Source: Solanum dulcamara (lineage: Eukaryota; Streptophyta; Magnoliopsida; Solanales; Solanaceae). From it: a DNA stretch of 64,000 nucleotides. The stretch is taken from positions 47,782,293 through 47,846,292 of the forward strand of contig NC_077238.1 in NCBI RefSeq assembly GCF_947179165.1, given 5' to 3'. The translations under genes and the position numbers were made by a program. Below, in pieces: positions 12,287-24,059 of this stretch (position 1 is the first letter of the stretch; each line of letters starts with the position of its first letter). The notes below the pieces were generated by a model that was not told where the DNA came from, made no database searches, and saw only the letters and a list, made by a program, of their open reading frames with translations.

Positions 12287-12762
12287 ATCTATGAAAAATT
12301 AGATTTCACGACTCGAGACTACCCTATAGTCGAGATACGGTAACTTAATGACACAAGTGATCGCGAGCTAAATTTATAGCATGACATTACACTAAGATAC
12401 ACATTCAACAACTAAAAAGTGGTAGAAAATCATGAATAGTCTAAAATATCTTATATCATAATAGACAAAAGTTGAACAACATAGGCAGAATCTAACTATC
12501 TGTCTAGAAGCCTCTACTACATAGGTGAGTTGCTTGGACATGTTCCTAGCTAACTCTAAAATATGAAACTGAAATATATGTGCCAAAATAGGAAATTAAC
12601 ATCAACCTTGGAACCTGAGGACTCAACAGCTAGTAGAAACCTGTACTAACCGCAACCTGATAATGTGCATAAGAACCTATATTATGAAACAATATAGGCA
12701 TACATGTATACAATGAGTACTTAGAATGCACTGAGTATAAAGAACATGTATAAACATGATAT
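12287..12762 (-). mobile_element. Unassigned LTR-like fragment
   Basis: TTCACGACTCGAGACTACC at about 12304 looks like an LTR 3' end read on the minus strand (compare the GACA-type ends of other LTRs here). GAGTACTTAGAATGCACTGAGTA near 12715 resembles the R-region phrase of Solanaceae-type gypsy LTRs. It is cut on the right by the family B LTR. Weak evidence only. Confidence 0.35.
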
Positions 12763-14967
12763 AAGTCATTACCCAAGATAGGCCCTAGACATGACACGAC
12801 ATTTAGGATCCCAAGAGATCCCCAACAAGCCTCTTAACATAGAATACATAAGGTAAATAAGAAATATCGAAAGAAAATCATAAATGCAGAAATAGTCTCA
12901 ACACAAAGAATCTCGAATATAGGAGAATTCAAAAATAAAATACAAATAAGTTAATCATACTTTAATAGTCTAAACATCCCTCTACTAACTTTAGACGGGG
13001 CATAGAATAAGCCCTAGCACAATAAAGAAGTAACATCAACCTCAAAACATGAGGAATCACCAAATAGATAAGTATGAATGGATCTATGATCTAGTTACAT
13101 GCGGGAGGATCAGAGTACAACCCTACATTATGAGACAATATAAATAAGAGCGTGCATTAGTATATGGAATGCATTAAGTATATGAGAAATATAGATAATC
13201 ATGAATAAGCATACATAATAAGTATGAACATGTGATGCACGAAAAAATATCTTGTAAAGAATGAAGTAAAACATGAAAACATATAATAAGATCAATGCAT
13301 TGTAAAAACATCATCTAAAAGCTTATAAGAGAAACATAGACATTTTTATAAGATATTAACCTTAATTGACATTTAAGAACATGTCAGCTATAACATGTAA
13401 TTCGATGTAACTCTCATATCAAGAAGAGAGAGGCTACTTGCCATGATATACTCTGTACCATAATCATCATCATGTGATATATATGGATCCATTAGCTAGG
13501 CCAATTAAGTCAAACCTATAGAGGCATGTAGTTTGAGACTAGGGGTTGCTACTAAAGACTCCCTTACTAAGTCTCAACCACAAAGTCCTCTCAAAGCTAA
13601 GCTAATCCCAATGAAATAAGAAAATTATTTTTCATTCATATCATTGGGAAAAAAATAATCAATACCAATCCACATCATAAAATACATAATAAGAAAAGCA
13701 CCTTGATAATCATGATCATAACATATTCATATAAAGCCTTACCTTTCTAAGCATCTAAATGATGGTTCCTTCATATTGTGAGAAAACCTTTCCTAATTCA
13801 TTTATCCATACTTGAAATATAATTCATAGCTTTTCCAAAATCATTCATAAACCCTTCATATGTTCATAATCATAAATTCATAGTTCATAACTGAAAAATC
13901 ATGGCATTATGAATGGGTCCATGTGAAATCAATTTAAAATCATATATCATAGTAAATTCATGCATAACAAGATGAAATACATTTATGAAAATCAATTGAG
14001 AAAGATCCATGAAGAATTGACATAAAATCCTGTATAATACGATGAATTGAAATTAGAGAATTGAGTTCTTTTGGGACTCAATGAATAAAAGAAATCCATT
14101 GGTGAATTCTCACATACCTAAAAATCAAACCTTAAATGCAAAGAAGATTGAAGGCCTTGAACTTAGAAACCTTTACTTTGAACTTTGGATGAAACTTTGG
14201 GAGAATAACTTGATGCATTAGGGGGATTTTTTATGAATACGAGGGAATGGGGTTAGGTGAAGGGTTTGGGTAGTTATAGGACGTCCAAAAGAGTCTAAAC
14301 TGACGTAGTTTAGAAGTTAAACAAAGGGAAAAAGTCGAAAATATCCTTACTCAAAAACTGCCAAAGGGACTTACGGGTCTTAGGTCCAATAGTAGGTCGT
14401 AATTAGGTATCATAGAAACCCAAGACAAAACCTACCCAATTCCTACAACCCATATCCTATGGGTCGTAGAAACTCTTATGGCTTGTAGGACCCATCTATA
14501 GAACTTTGTGCACCAGAATAGTAGCTACTGGAATTTTATATTGACCCTACGAGTTGGGTCTAAGGATTTTCATAAGTTCTATAAATCGTAATCCCCTCTC
14601 TCCTGCATACCTTAAAATCATACTCTCTCAATCTCCTTCTGCAAGCACTCCTAGGGATTGTAGAATTTTCTATTGTCCATAGGACCCTCACATAGAATTT
14701 TCCCATACTTAATAAAATTACCCGACCTTAGAATCTATCCCACGACTCCTCCCTACGGATCGTAGGACCCTATACGGTCCGTAGGTACCACTCATAGGTC
14801 TACCTTACACTCAGTCAAAATTTCCTACCTTTAGTTCCCTTCCTTCGAGGCCTTCCTATGGTTAGTAAGACTTCCTACGATCCATAAATTGGCTAGTGGG
14901 AACTGGCACCATCAACCATTCTGCATCTCTTTCCTCAACTTGGCTTTCCAACTTTTGAGATCTTACA
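12763..14967 (-). mobile_element. 3' LTR of element B1
   Basis: About 2205 bp. The left end (AGTCATTACCCAAGATAGG) aligns with the LTR end at 20349 (TGTCACAATCCAAGCTAGG). The right end, TCTTACA at 14967, is the LTR start on the minus strand (TGTAAGATCTC). Shared landmarks with 20349-22580 include GCCTCTACTAACTTTAGA, ATATGTGGATCCA-type words, and the block describing ACCTTGAACTTGG near 14160. Confidence 0.85.
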
Positions 14968-14982
14968 ATATCTCCTTCTTGG
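14968..14982 (-). other. Polypurine tract of element B1
   Basis: On the minus strand AAGAAGGAGATAT lies directly before the LTR start TGTAAGATC. This is the expected plus-strand primer position for a gypsy element and supports the LTR boundary at 14967. Confidence 0.75.
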
Positions 14983-15239
14983 GAACATTCATCCTCGAAT
15001 GGGACTCAAGCTAAAATAAATAGAGTAGGAAAAGAGAAATACAATCCAACATGAAAGAATTACAAATAAAAATGAGTAGAAAAAAGGAGTAATCAATCAC
15101 AATCTAAAATATGACTTTAAAACTAGTTTCCTGAACATGCAGGCATACGAAAACTTGAGAGTGATTTAAACACATGAATTCGAAGAAGTGAATCATGATG
15201 GAAGTTAATACCTATAGTTGGAATGGAAGGAAGAGATAA

Positions 15240-17225
15240 TGATAGCGAGATATCATACCAGCTTAAGCCTCCCATGTATCACCCTCAAATTGTTTGTTCC
15301 CGCAAAGAACCTTTATGGATGCAACTTCTTTATTTTTTATTTCCAAACTAATGATCTAAAATCTCAATAGGAACCTCTTCATAGGATATACTCTCTTTCA
15401 CACAAACACTGTCCAATAGAACAATGGATGTAGGATCACCAACATATGTCATCAACAAGGGGACATGAAACAACAGATGCACCAATGCCAATTCCGAAGG
15501 TAAATCTAACTCACAAGGTACTTTGATAAAGAACCTCAAAATTTGATATGGGCCTACATAATGGGGACTAAGCTTCCCTTTCTTAGCGAAATGCATCATA
15601 CCCTTCATAGGTGAGATTTAAAGTAAACCAAATCACCAGCATCAAATTAAAGATCTTTCCTCCTCACATTCGAATAGGACATTTTTTGGCTTTGGGCAAT
15701 CTTTAAACTTTCTCTAGTGAGTCTAAATTTTTCCATACCCTTACAAATAACCTTATTCCCTATCAAACAAACCTCACCAACCTCTAATCATACAATAGGA
15801 AACCTAAACCTCCTACCATACAAGACCTCAAATTGATCTATTTGGATACTTGAGTGATAACTATTATTTTAAGCAAACACAATCATTGGCAAGTGATCAT
15901 CCTAATTAACTTTGAAGTCGATGACACAAGCACTCAACGTATCCTTCAAAGTCTGAATAGTATGTCTAGATTGACCATCAGTCTGAGGGTAAAAAGTTGT
16001 ACTAATATTAACTTGATTACCAAGGCCTTTTTAGAATAAACTCTAAAATAGAAATGTAAATTGAGTACCTCTGAATGAAATGATAGAAAAAAGAACCTTA
16101 TGAATCTTAAAAAAATATCGAATGTAAAGTCTAGCATAATTCTTTGATGAATAAGAAGTCTTAACTGGAATAAAATGCACCGGCTTGGTCATTCAATCCA
16201 AAACAACCCAAATCAAGTCATGTTGCCTACGAGTATGAGGCAAACCTGTATGAAGTCTGTATTTAAGTCTTCCTACTTCCAAGTAGAAATCTCAATGTCT
16301 TGAGCTAAACCTCTCAAATTTTGATGCTAAACCTTCACTTATTGACAATTCGGATGCTTAGCCATAAACTCCACAGTATCCTTCTTTATGCCATTCCACC
16401 AATACACTTCCCTCAAATAACAATATATCTTATGGATCCCATGTAAATAGAATACCTTCATTAATGAGCTTTAGATAATATCATTTCTCTCAAGCCATCA
16501 ACATTAGGAAAACATAGTCGACCTTGATATATAAGCACACCATTTCACTCTAAGGAGAAAGCCTGAATGGCTTTTTAGGAAACTGCTTTATTCAACCCAC
16601 CTAAAGTCGGGTCAATATCTTGCTTTTCCTTCACATCCAACACAAGGGACAATTCAGAAACATTTTTCAAAACATTACCACCATCCTTAGAATAAACTAA
16701 GCGAACACCCAACCGAGCAAGTCTATGAACATCACGAACTCTGTCCTTCTTTCCATCCTCAGTATAGGAAACACTATTCATGACAGCCTACTAAAAGCAT
16801 CGACAACAAAATTTTCCTTCCTTGGATGGTACAACACACTCATGTCATAATCCTTCAACAATTCAAGCAATCTCCTTTGCCGAAGGTTCAAGTTCTTTTG
16901 GTTTTTCACATATTACAAACTCTTATGATCAGTGAAACGTCAACATGGACTCCACAGAGATAGTGATTTATCTTCAAAGCAAACACAACCGCCGCTAACT
17001 CTAAGTCATGAGTGGGATAGGTTTTTTCATGCACCTTAAGTAACCTAAAAGCATAGTCAATCACTTTACCATTTTGTATCAAAATACAACCAAGCCTAGT
17101 CCTTGAAGAATTACAATACATAACAAACCCATTGTACCCTTCTAATAAAGTCAACACCAGAGCAGAAGTAAGTTGATCTTTCAACTTTTGGAAGCTCTTT
17201 TTATATGCCTTGGACCATTAGAATT
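15240..17225 (-). pseudogene. pol: RNase H and integrase part of B1 pol
   Basis: Read from 17225 downwards: the RNase H start ([21 protein letters not shown] text), then the stretch at 17184-16906 with [26 protein letters not shown] and [14 protein letters not shown] blocks. The linker at 16781-16575 follows, then the integrase core at about 16260-15640 ([26 protein letters not shown] and YGRR motifs) and the integrase C-terminal part at 15608-15348 (GKLSPHYVGPYQIL, ELALVHLLFHV, SYEEVPIEILD). Many stops and frameshifts make it inactive. The retrovirus-type RNase H active-site Asp appears as Asn (YCNSS for the usual YCDAS). Confidence 0.85.
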
Positions 17226-18384
17226 TGTCATGATCTAAGTTATGCCCTAGGCGTGACACGATAAGTAGAGTCCCATGGGACTCCAACCAAGACTTTTAGC
17301 ATATATAGTATAATATTCAAAACATGAAATAGAAGATAAACTTTAAGTGCACAAATAATCTCAAATAGAAATCTCGAAAGAAGGAGAATTCAAACATAAA
17401 AGCCAAATGACTTAAACATACTCATAAAGTCTAGAAAAGCCTCTACTAACTTTAAAAGGGGCATAGGACAAGCCCTAGCTCACCAAAGTAAAAGAATATA
17501 AGTCTAAAAGAATAAAGAAATAACATGAATTGTTCTCCCTCGAATAATAAGGACTCACCAAAAGCTAACTCTGAGTAGATCACCAACTAGCCACGTGTTG
17601 GAGAATTAGAGTCGAACCCTAAATTATGAAATAATGTAGGCAAAAGTATGTATTAGTACATGGAATATATTAAGTATGTGAGAATATGCATAATCATGAA
17701 TAACCACACTTAATGAGCATGAGCATGTGATGCATGATCAAATATCTTGAATAAGCATGAAGTAAAACATGAAAATGTATAATTAGGTCAAAGCATCATA
17801 AAAACATAATTTAAGAGCTTATGGGAAACATAGTCATTTATGGGATATTAACCTTGACTAATATTTAATACCATGCGAGATATAACATGGAATCTAATGC
17901 AATGCCCAAGCTAAGAAGAGAGAGGCTACTTTACAAGCTCGACTCCATATCATAATCATCATCATGTGCTATATGTGGATCCACTAGCTAGGCCAATCAA
18001 GGTAACCTACGGGGGCAACGTAGTTTTGGAATAGGGGTTGCTACTATAGACTCCTTTCCAACTCTCCATCATAAAGTCCTCTCAGTGCTAAGTTAATCCT
18101 AATGGAATAAGTAATTCATTAATATTTGGAAAGGCAACATGTACAATTACACATTCATTTAATATAACATAAGAATAGATATGTAAACCATGATTTCATA
18201 ACATTTTTCATATAGATAATTACCTTCCTAAGCATCTAAATCATGATTTCTTCATATTGTGAGAAAAACTTTCAAAATTCACGAATTCATACTTGAAACA
18301 TAATTCATACCTTTTATAAAACATTCATAAATCATTCATAAAGTTCATGATTATAAGTTCAAAGATCATAATTGAATATCATAG
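17226..18384 (-). mobile_element. Truncated family B LTR nested in B1 pol
   Basis: Begins TGTCATGATCTAAGTTATGCC at 17226, matching the LTR end at 20349, and follows the family B LTR to about 18384, where it stops about half-way. Same orientation as B1. It lies exactly between RT sequence on the right (ends near 18385 in a FLV..FWL-like remnant of the [10 protein letters not shown] motif) and RNase H on the left. The second half of RT, including the YxDD catalytic region, is missing. An insertion followed by a deletion that took the other end of the LTR and the RT palm explains this. Confidence 0.75.
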
Positions 18385-19330
18385 TGAATCATCTTTTGTA
18401 ACCAAAAATATGTAACCAAAAAATCAAAGTGACTATACCAAGTTCAAAAAGACATCTTTGGAATGTCACATTCCCTTACTCGAAGTTGATGATAAATCGA
18501 TCGAAAATTGATCTTTCAGAAATAACTAGGTCCTTAAAGTTGATCGAGAAAGTTGTCAATCCTTTGAATGAGATACATATTCTTGATTGTGACCTTGTTA
18601 AATTGGCGATAAACAATGCAAATTCAAAGGGAACTATCCCTATTTCGGACAAAGAGAAACAGAGTACCCCATGGAGAGATATTCAGTCTAATATAGCCTT
18701 TTTCCAACAAATCTTTTAACTCCTTATGTTCTTATGGACCATTCGGTATGGAGGACTATAGATAGGCTGGGTATCATAAGAAGATCAATTCTAAAGTCTA
18801 TCTCCCTTTTGGGAGGGGTACTCGGAAAGATCATCGAGAAATACTTCTGGAAACTCATTAACAACCAAAATTGACTCAAGAGTGGGAGATTTAAAATTCA
18901 TATCCCTTACCCATACAAGGTGGTAGGTGCAACCCTTAGAAATCATTTTTCGAGATTTAAGGCATGGTATGAATTGATTTTTAAACACAAAATTACTACA
19001 TTTCCATTCTAGAACTGGCTCATTAGGAAACTAAAGCATAACCAAAGAGGTTCTACATTCCATAGAAACATAACATGAATAAAGCCAATTCATACCAAGT
19101 ATAACATCAAAATTGGTCATATTAAGCTCTATAAAATCAACTAAGGTGATTTTATTGAAAATTGTGATCGGATAATATTTGTAGACTCTTTTAGCCAAAA
19201 CTGAATAACCAATAGGAGTATATATCAAAAAGGGCTCCAACATGATCTCAGGACTAAATATCATATTTTATGGGAAGATAACGATTAAAGAATTATAGAG
19301 TAGCACCTAGATCTAAGAATGTATAAACAT
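18385..19330 (-). pseudogene. pol: Protease and first half of reverse transcriptase of B1
   Basis: Protease at 19264-19031: a LEPFLIYTPIGYSVLAKRVY stretch and NFDVILGMNWL near the end, the usual gypsy flap and C-terminal motif (normally LGMDWL; here D to N). RT from about 18790: a DTQPI..PPYRM block, then KDLLEKGYIRLNISPWG, a YRQFNKVTIKN block, DNFLDQL and YHQLRVRECDIPK, ending near 18385. Wording such as NKVTIKN and RVRECDIPK differs from family A ([16 protein letters not shown]) and helps tell the families apart. A plus-strand open frame at 18429-18719 is only the shadow of this RT. Confidence 0.8.
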
Positions 19331-19399
19331 CAAACTAAAAGACTCATAACACAAGTAACATCGGAAGAATCCTCCAACTCTGGACGAGTCTGTAGAGAA

Positions 19400-20332
19400 T
19401 AAAATCTGTTCTGGCGCTAACCACCACAAAAACTTAAAGTAGTACCATACTGAACAGGAAGGATGGAAGTAGTAGTCTTAGTATGAGGATGACCACATCC
19501 ACCTATACTAGCAACTAAAGGACAATCTTTCACTTGGTGACCCATCTTGCCACATCAAAGCATGCACCCAAACTTGCCAGCATTCTCCTCAATGACATTA
19601 CCGATACTCTTTCCATGAGAGGATAGTCTGACCACTTGAAGCTCCTCTTGAGAGTTAGGGTTAGACACTCTATCTTTATAGAAATTTGGAGCCAAATTGC
19701 TAGAAGAATTTTGACCGGAGAACTTTTGGTGAAACTGTTGATGACCGACATTTTTGGACTTTGAGTGTAAAAAGTCACCACTATCATTCCTTTCCCTTTC
19801 CGACTCTCTATCCATCTACTTTAGTTTCTCCTCCTAAATTTGCTCACCATATGTCATTTGCCTTGAGATATCCATTTACTTAATCAAAATGGCGGTGCTA
19901 CATTGTTTGACTACTAAGTCTGATACACCCAAGATAAAACTTGCTCATAAGAGATCTAGAGTCGGCAACCATGAACATAGCATATTTTGATAATTGAGTG
20001 AAATTTGTGCATACTCTTTCAAGGTTATGTTACCTTGCCTTAAGTTGATGAACTATTAAATCATAGCTTCCTCAACTCCAATGGGACAGTCAAGGAAACC
20101 ACCTTTGAAATCTTGTCAATCCAAGGGACATGATTCTGTAATCATAAAGAACAAGCGTTAGAAGGAAAACTTAAGGAGTTCAACTCTATCGCATGACATA
20201 AGAACAATGAAAGAAGTCAAGATTCTTAAATACCTCATAGTCTCGTATTCATAGATGTGACATGCTTCACACCCATAAATATACTTTACTCGATACAACA
20301 TGTTAGATACTCTAGGACACTTTAAGCCTTGT
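19400..20332 (-). pseudogene. gag: gag wreck of element B1
   Basis: Near 20010-19900 the minus strand reads a FTQLSKYA block and VADSRSLMSKF, typical capsid motifs of a plant gypsy gag family. The zinc knuckle lies at about 19570-19510: TGC TTT GAT then TGT GGC AAG ATG GGT CAC with one base missing between, so the C-x2-C-x4-H-x4-C box is split by a frameshift. Multiple other stops. The region between 20332 and 20100 is gag N-terminal by position only. Confidence 0.75.
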
Positions 20333-20344
20333 ACTCTAATACCA
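20333..20344 (-). other. Primer binding site of B1
   Basis: The minus strand reads TGGTATTAGAGT, two changes from TGGTATCAGAGC, four bases from the LTR end at 20349. Typical initiator tRNA-Met PBS; it fixes the 20349-22580 LTR as the 5' LTR of B1. Confidence 0.85.
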
Positions 20345-20348
20345 AGTT

Positions 20349-22580
20349 TGTCACAATCCAAGCTAGGTCCTAGGCATGGAACGACTCTTAGGATCTCGAG
20401 AGACCCTAAACAAGCCTCTAAGCATCATTAATAAGGTAAAAATGAAATATGAAAAGAAAATCATCAATGCAGAAATAGTCTCAGTATAAAAAATCTCGAA
20501 TATAGGTGAATTCAAACATAAAAGCCAAATGACTTAATCATACTTCAATAGTCTATACATGCCTCTACTAACTTTAGATGGGGCAGAGGAAAAATAGCTC
20601 ACCAAACATAAAAGGTGAACATAAGTCTTTGAATAATAAAGAAGTAACATGATGGGTTCACCCTTGAAATACTAGGACTCACCAAATAGCTAAGTATGAA
20701 TGGATCTACGATCTAGCTATGTGCGAGAGGCTGAGAGTCCAACTCTACATTATGAGATAATGTAGACAAAAATATGCATTAGTATATGGAATTTTCTAAG
20801 CATATGAGAAATATGCACAATCATGAATAAGAAAACACAATAAGTATGAACAAGTGATGCACGACCAAATATCTTAAAAAGTGTGAAGTAAAATATAAAA
20901 ACATATAATAAGGTCAATGCATCATTCAAACATTATTTAAGAGCTTATATGAAAAACGTAGACATTTTGTGGGATATTAACCTTAACTGATATTTAAGAC
21001 CATATGAGCTATAATATTGAATTCGATATAACTCTCACATCAAGAAGAGAGAGGCTACTTTCCAATGTAGACTCCATATCATAATCATCATCATGTTCTA
21101 TATGTGGATCCATAAGCTAGGCCAATTAAGGAAAACAAACAAGGGCACACAATTTGGGACTAGGGGTTGCTACTAGAGACTCCATTACCAAGTCTCCACC
21201 GGAAAGTCCTCACGGTGCGAAGTTAATTCCAAAAGAATAAGTAAATCATTTATCATTCATATCATTTGGAAAGATAATAATCAATAACATCCGAAATCAT
21301 AAAATACATCATAAGAATAACTCCTCAAAAATAATGATCAAAACATGTTCATATAGATATTTATATTTCTAAGGATCTAAACCATGATTCTTTCATATTG
21401 TGAAAAAAACTTTCAAAATTCATTCGTTCATTTTTTAGAACATAGCTGAAATATAATTCATAGCTTTTCATAAATCCTTTATAAGTTCATAATCATAAAT
21501 TCATAGTTTATAATTGAAAAATCATAACATTATACATGTGTCCATGTAAAATCGATTTAAAATCATATATCATAGTAACTTCATGATTACAAGATGACAT
21601 AAATTAATTAAAATTAATTGTCAAAGACCCATGAAGAATTGATATGAAACAGTTTAGAATTGGGTGTATTGAAATTGGAGAATTTTGTTCTTTTGGGACC
21701 CAATGGATGAAAGGAATCTATTGGCGATTTTTCACATACCAGTAAATCAAAGACCTAAATGCAAAGAAGATTGAAGGCCTTGAACTTGGAAACCCTAGCT
21801 TTGAACTTGAGAGGAAACATTGGGAGAAGAACTTGATGCCTTAGAGAGATTTTTGGTGAATGAGAGAGAATGGGGTTACTTTGAAGAGTGTGGGTAGTTA
21901 TAGACGTCCAAAATAGTCCAAAAAGAAGTAGTTTAGAAGTTAAACGAAGGGAAAAAGTCTAAAATATCCTTACTTAAAAACTACAGAAGGGACTTGCAAG
22001 TTGGACCTATGGGTCGTAGATCCAATGACAAGTCTTTATTAGGGATCGTAGTGATCTAAGCCAAAACCTACCCAATTTCTATGAGCCATGTTCTACGGAT
22101 TGTAGAAACTCTTTTGAGAGTTAGGACCTATCTGTAGAGCCTTTTCCACAAAAATAGTAGCTACTGGAATAGTACATTGACCGTACGAGTTGGGTCTACT
22201 GATTGTCATAAGTTCTAAGGGTCTTAATCCCCTCTCATCCTGTATACCTTATAAATATACTCTCTAAATCTTTTTCTACGGTCACTACTATGGATCATAG
22301 AATTTTCTACGGTCTATAGACCCTCTCGTATAATGGTCCCACACATAGTGAAATTCCCAAATCCTTTTGTAAAATCTTATATTAAAACTCGATCGGTAAG
22401 AAAGTTTTCAACTAAACTTTGTGCTAGATGATTATTGTGAACCCAATTCTCTTCAAATACACTTCAAGTACTAAAAAATCAGTCCTAACAATCACATTAC
22501 AATTAGAATTATTGGATTCGGGCCTATACGCATACAAAGAATGGTTTGGGTCTTCGAATAGAAATTTTCAGAGTGTTACA
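20349..22580 (-). mobile_element. Family B LTR shared by two elements
   Basis: 2232 bp, ends TGTCACAATCC on the left and GTGTTACA on the right (minus strand TGTAACACTC...GGATTGTGACA). On its left lies a PBS, as for a 5' LTR. On its right lies a polypurine tract (GGGAGATAT on the minus strand) and then integrase, as for a 3' LTR. It therefore joins B1 to the element at 22581-33536 in the arrangement LTR-int-LTR-int. Confidence 0.85.
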
Positions 22581-22600
22581 ATATCTCCCTCTTGGGATAA
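22581..22600 (-). other. Polypurine tract next to the shared LTR
   Basis: The minus strand reads CCAAGAGGGAGATAT just before TGTAACACTC, nearly the same as the tract beside the 3' LTR of B1 (14968-14982). It shows that internal sequence of a second family B element abuts the 20349-22580 LTR. Confidence 0.75.
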
Positions 22601-22739
22601 TTTATCCTCAAATGATGACCATGCTAAGAATTTACCCAAGGTACAAATACATCACAAGAACTAAAAAGATTCTAACCCAAGGTTAACTCACTCAATTGCT
22701 CAACTCACTAAGGAACTAATTCAAAGATAAGAGTAGGAA

Positions 22740-23633
22740 TAGTACCTTCAACATCGACACTAGGAGGAACAAATAGGTCTGGGTACTTAGCTTTCATATC
22801 TTCCTCGACTTCCAATGTAGCTACCTCAAAGAATTGATTTCTCTAAAAAAAATTAAATGAAGCAACCTCTTTGGTCCTCAATTTATGAACCTGTCGATCA
22901 AGAATTTGGACGGCAATCTCCTCATAGGATAAACTATCTTTCACTCCAATGTTTTCTGTAGGAACAATAAGTGAAGGATCTATCAAGAATTTCTTAAGCA
23001 TAGAAATATGGAACATCGAATAAACGACATCTAACTCTGGTGGAAGCTCCAACTCATAGGTGATGTTGCCAACTCTTTCTATAATCTTGTAAGTACCAAT
23101 GTATACGAGACTCAATTTCCCTTTCCTCCCAAATATCATAACTCCCTTTATGGGAAAAACTTTTAGGTATACCCAATCATTTACCTCAAAATCCAAGTCT
23201 CTCATCCAAACATTAGTATAGGATTTCTGATTAGTTTGTGGATTCTTTAACCTTTCTTAGATAATCTTTACTTTTTCCACAGTTTTATGAACCAAGTCTT
23301 CTTTAATCAACCCAACTTTACCAACCTCGAACCAACCAATTGGTAATGTAAACCTCCTCCCAAAAAGAGCCTTATATGGAGCCATTTGAATGCTTGAATG
23401 AAAGCTATTATTGTAAGCAAAGTCAATAAGTGGAAAGTGGTCATACCAATTACCTTTGAAGTCGATAACACAAGGTTTCAACATATCATCCAGGGTCTGA
23501 ATAGTATGCTCTGTTTGACCATCTATCTGTGGCTGGAAAGTGGTACTAAGATTCACCTTCGAACCAAAACATTCCTGGAATGACTTCCAAAATTGAGCTT
23601 CCATATCTGAGATGACAGACAAAGGAACACCAT
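22740..23633 (-). pseudogene. pol: Integrase core and C-terminal part (3' exon-like half)
   Basis: From 23633 down: GVPLSVISDMEAQFW, STTFQPQIDGQTEHTIQT, CVIDFKGNWYDHFPLIDF, AYNNSFHSSIQMAP and KALFGRR. Then, after a short break near 23230, KGVMIFGRKGKLSLVYIG, YELELPPELDVVYSMFHIS and SLSYEEIAVQILDRQV. These are the DDE integrase core (second Asp in SD, Glu expected further on) and the GPY/F-type C-terminal module of gypsy integrases. A stop separates the last part near 22843. The first half continues at 27001, beyond the inserted solo LTR. Confidence 0.88.
23629..23633. repeat. Left target-site duplication ACCAT of solo LTR
   Basis: ACCAT immediately before the LTR start TGTTACACCCC; the same five bases follow the LTR end at 27001-27005. 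Removing the LTR and one ACCAT restores the integrase frame (minus strand ...R-H-H-G-V-P-L-S). Confidence 0.9.
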
Positions 23634-24009
23634 TGTTACACCCCACATTCTTGAACTCAGAAGGTTTCTTAAGTTACTTAGAAGCTATCATCTGAGCCAC
23701 CTAAATTACGACCCTCTTGAACAACCTTAAAAAGGGAGAATGTGACAACCCATGGTAGGGAAGGTTGGAAATAGGGTCAAGAGAAGTCGGAGGGAGTTGG
23801 AGGCCAAGTGATGAGTCGTAGGACTCAATTTACCTACGTACACCCCTAATGTAGAGGTTTTGCATACTTTAGCTATTTGAGTATATACCAAGCTTGCGTA
23901 GCACGGGTGACATAGGCTCTTAAAATAAGACGAGATTACAAACCCACGAGGAAGAAAAAAAATGATGCGGGGCAGCCAATGGGAAGGTGACATGTGGCAG
24001 CACCTCAAG

Positions 24010-24059
24010 CAAGTAGGTGACCCACCTACTTGGAGTCAAGTAGGTGACCCACCTACTTG
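24010..24059. repeat. Two tandem perfect palindromes in solo LTR
   Basis: CAAGTAGGTG-ACC-CACCTACTTG at 24010-24032 and again at 24037-24059: 10-bp perfect stems with 3-bp loops, repeated with a 27-bp period. Either strand could fold into two adjacent hairpins. Confidence 0.9.

Larger units (their letters stand above)
12763..22580 (-). mobile_element. Ty3/gypsy element B1, minus strand, both LTRs present
   Basis: 3' LTR 12763-14967, polypurine tract, IN, RNase H, RT (broken), PR, gag, PBS, then 5' LTR 20349-22580, all on the minus strand. The order gag-PR-RT-RH-IN is that of Ty3/gypsy. The two LTRs are similar along their length but clearly diverged, so the insertion is not recent. A third, truncated family B LTR (17226-18384) replaces the back half of RT. 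The right-hand LTR is followed directly by the polypurine tract of another element, so it serves as an LTR for both. Confidence 0.85.

Noticed and set aside
18429..18719. Plus-strand open frame of 96 codons that looked like a possible viral or host protein
   Set aside because: The opposite strand reads clear RT motifs of element B1 through the whole stretch, so this is a shadow.
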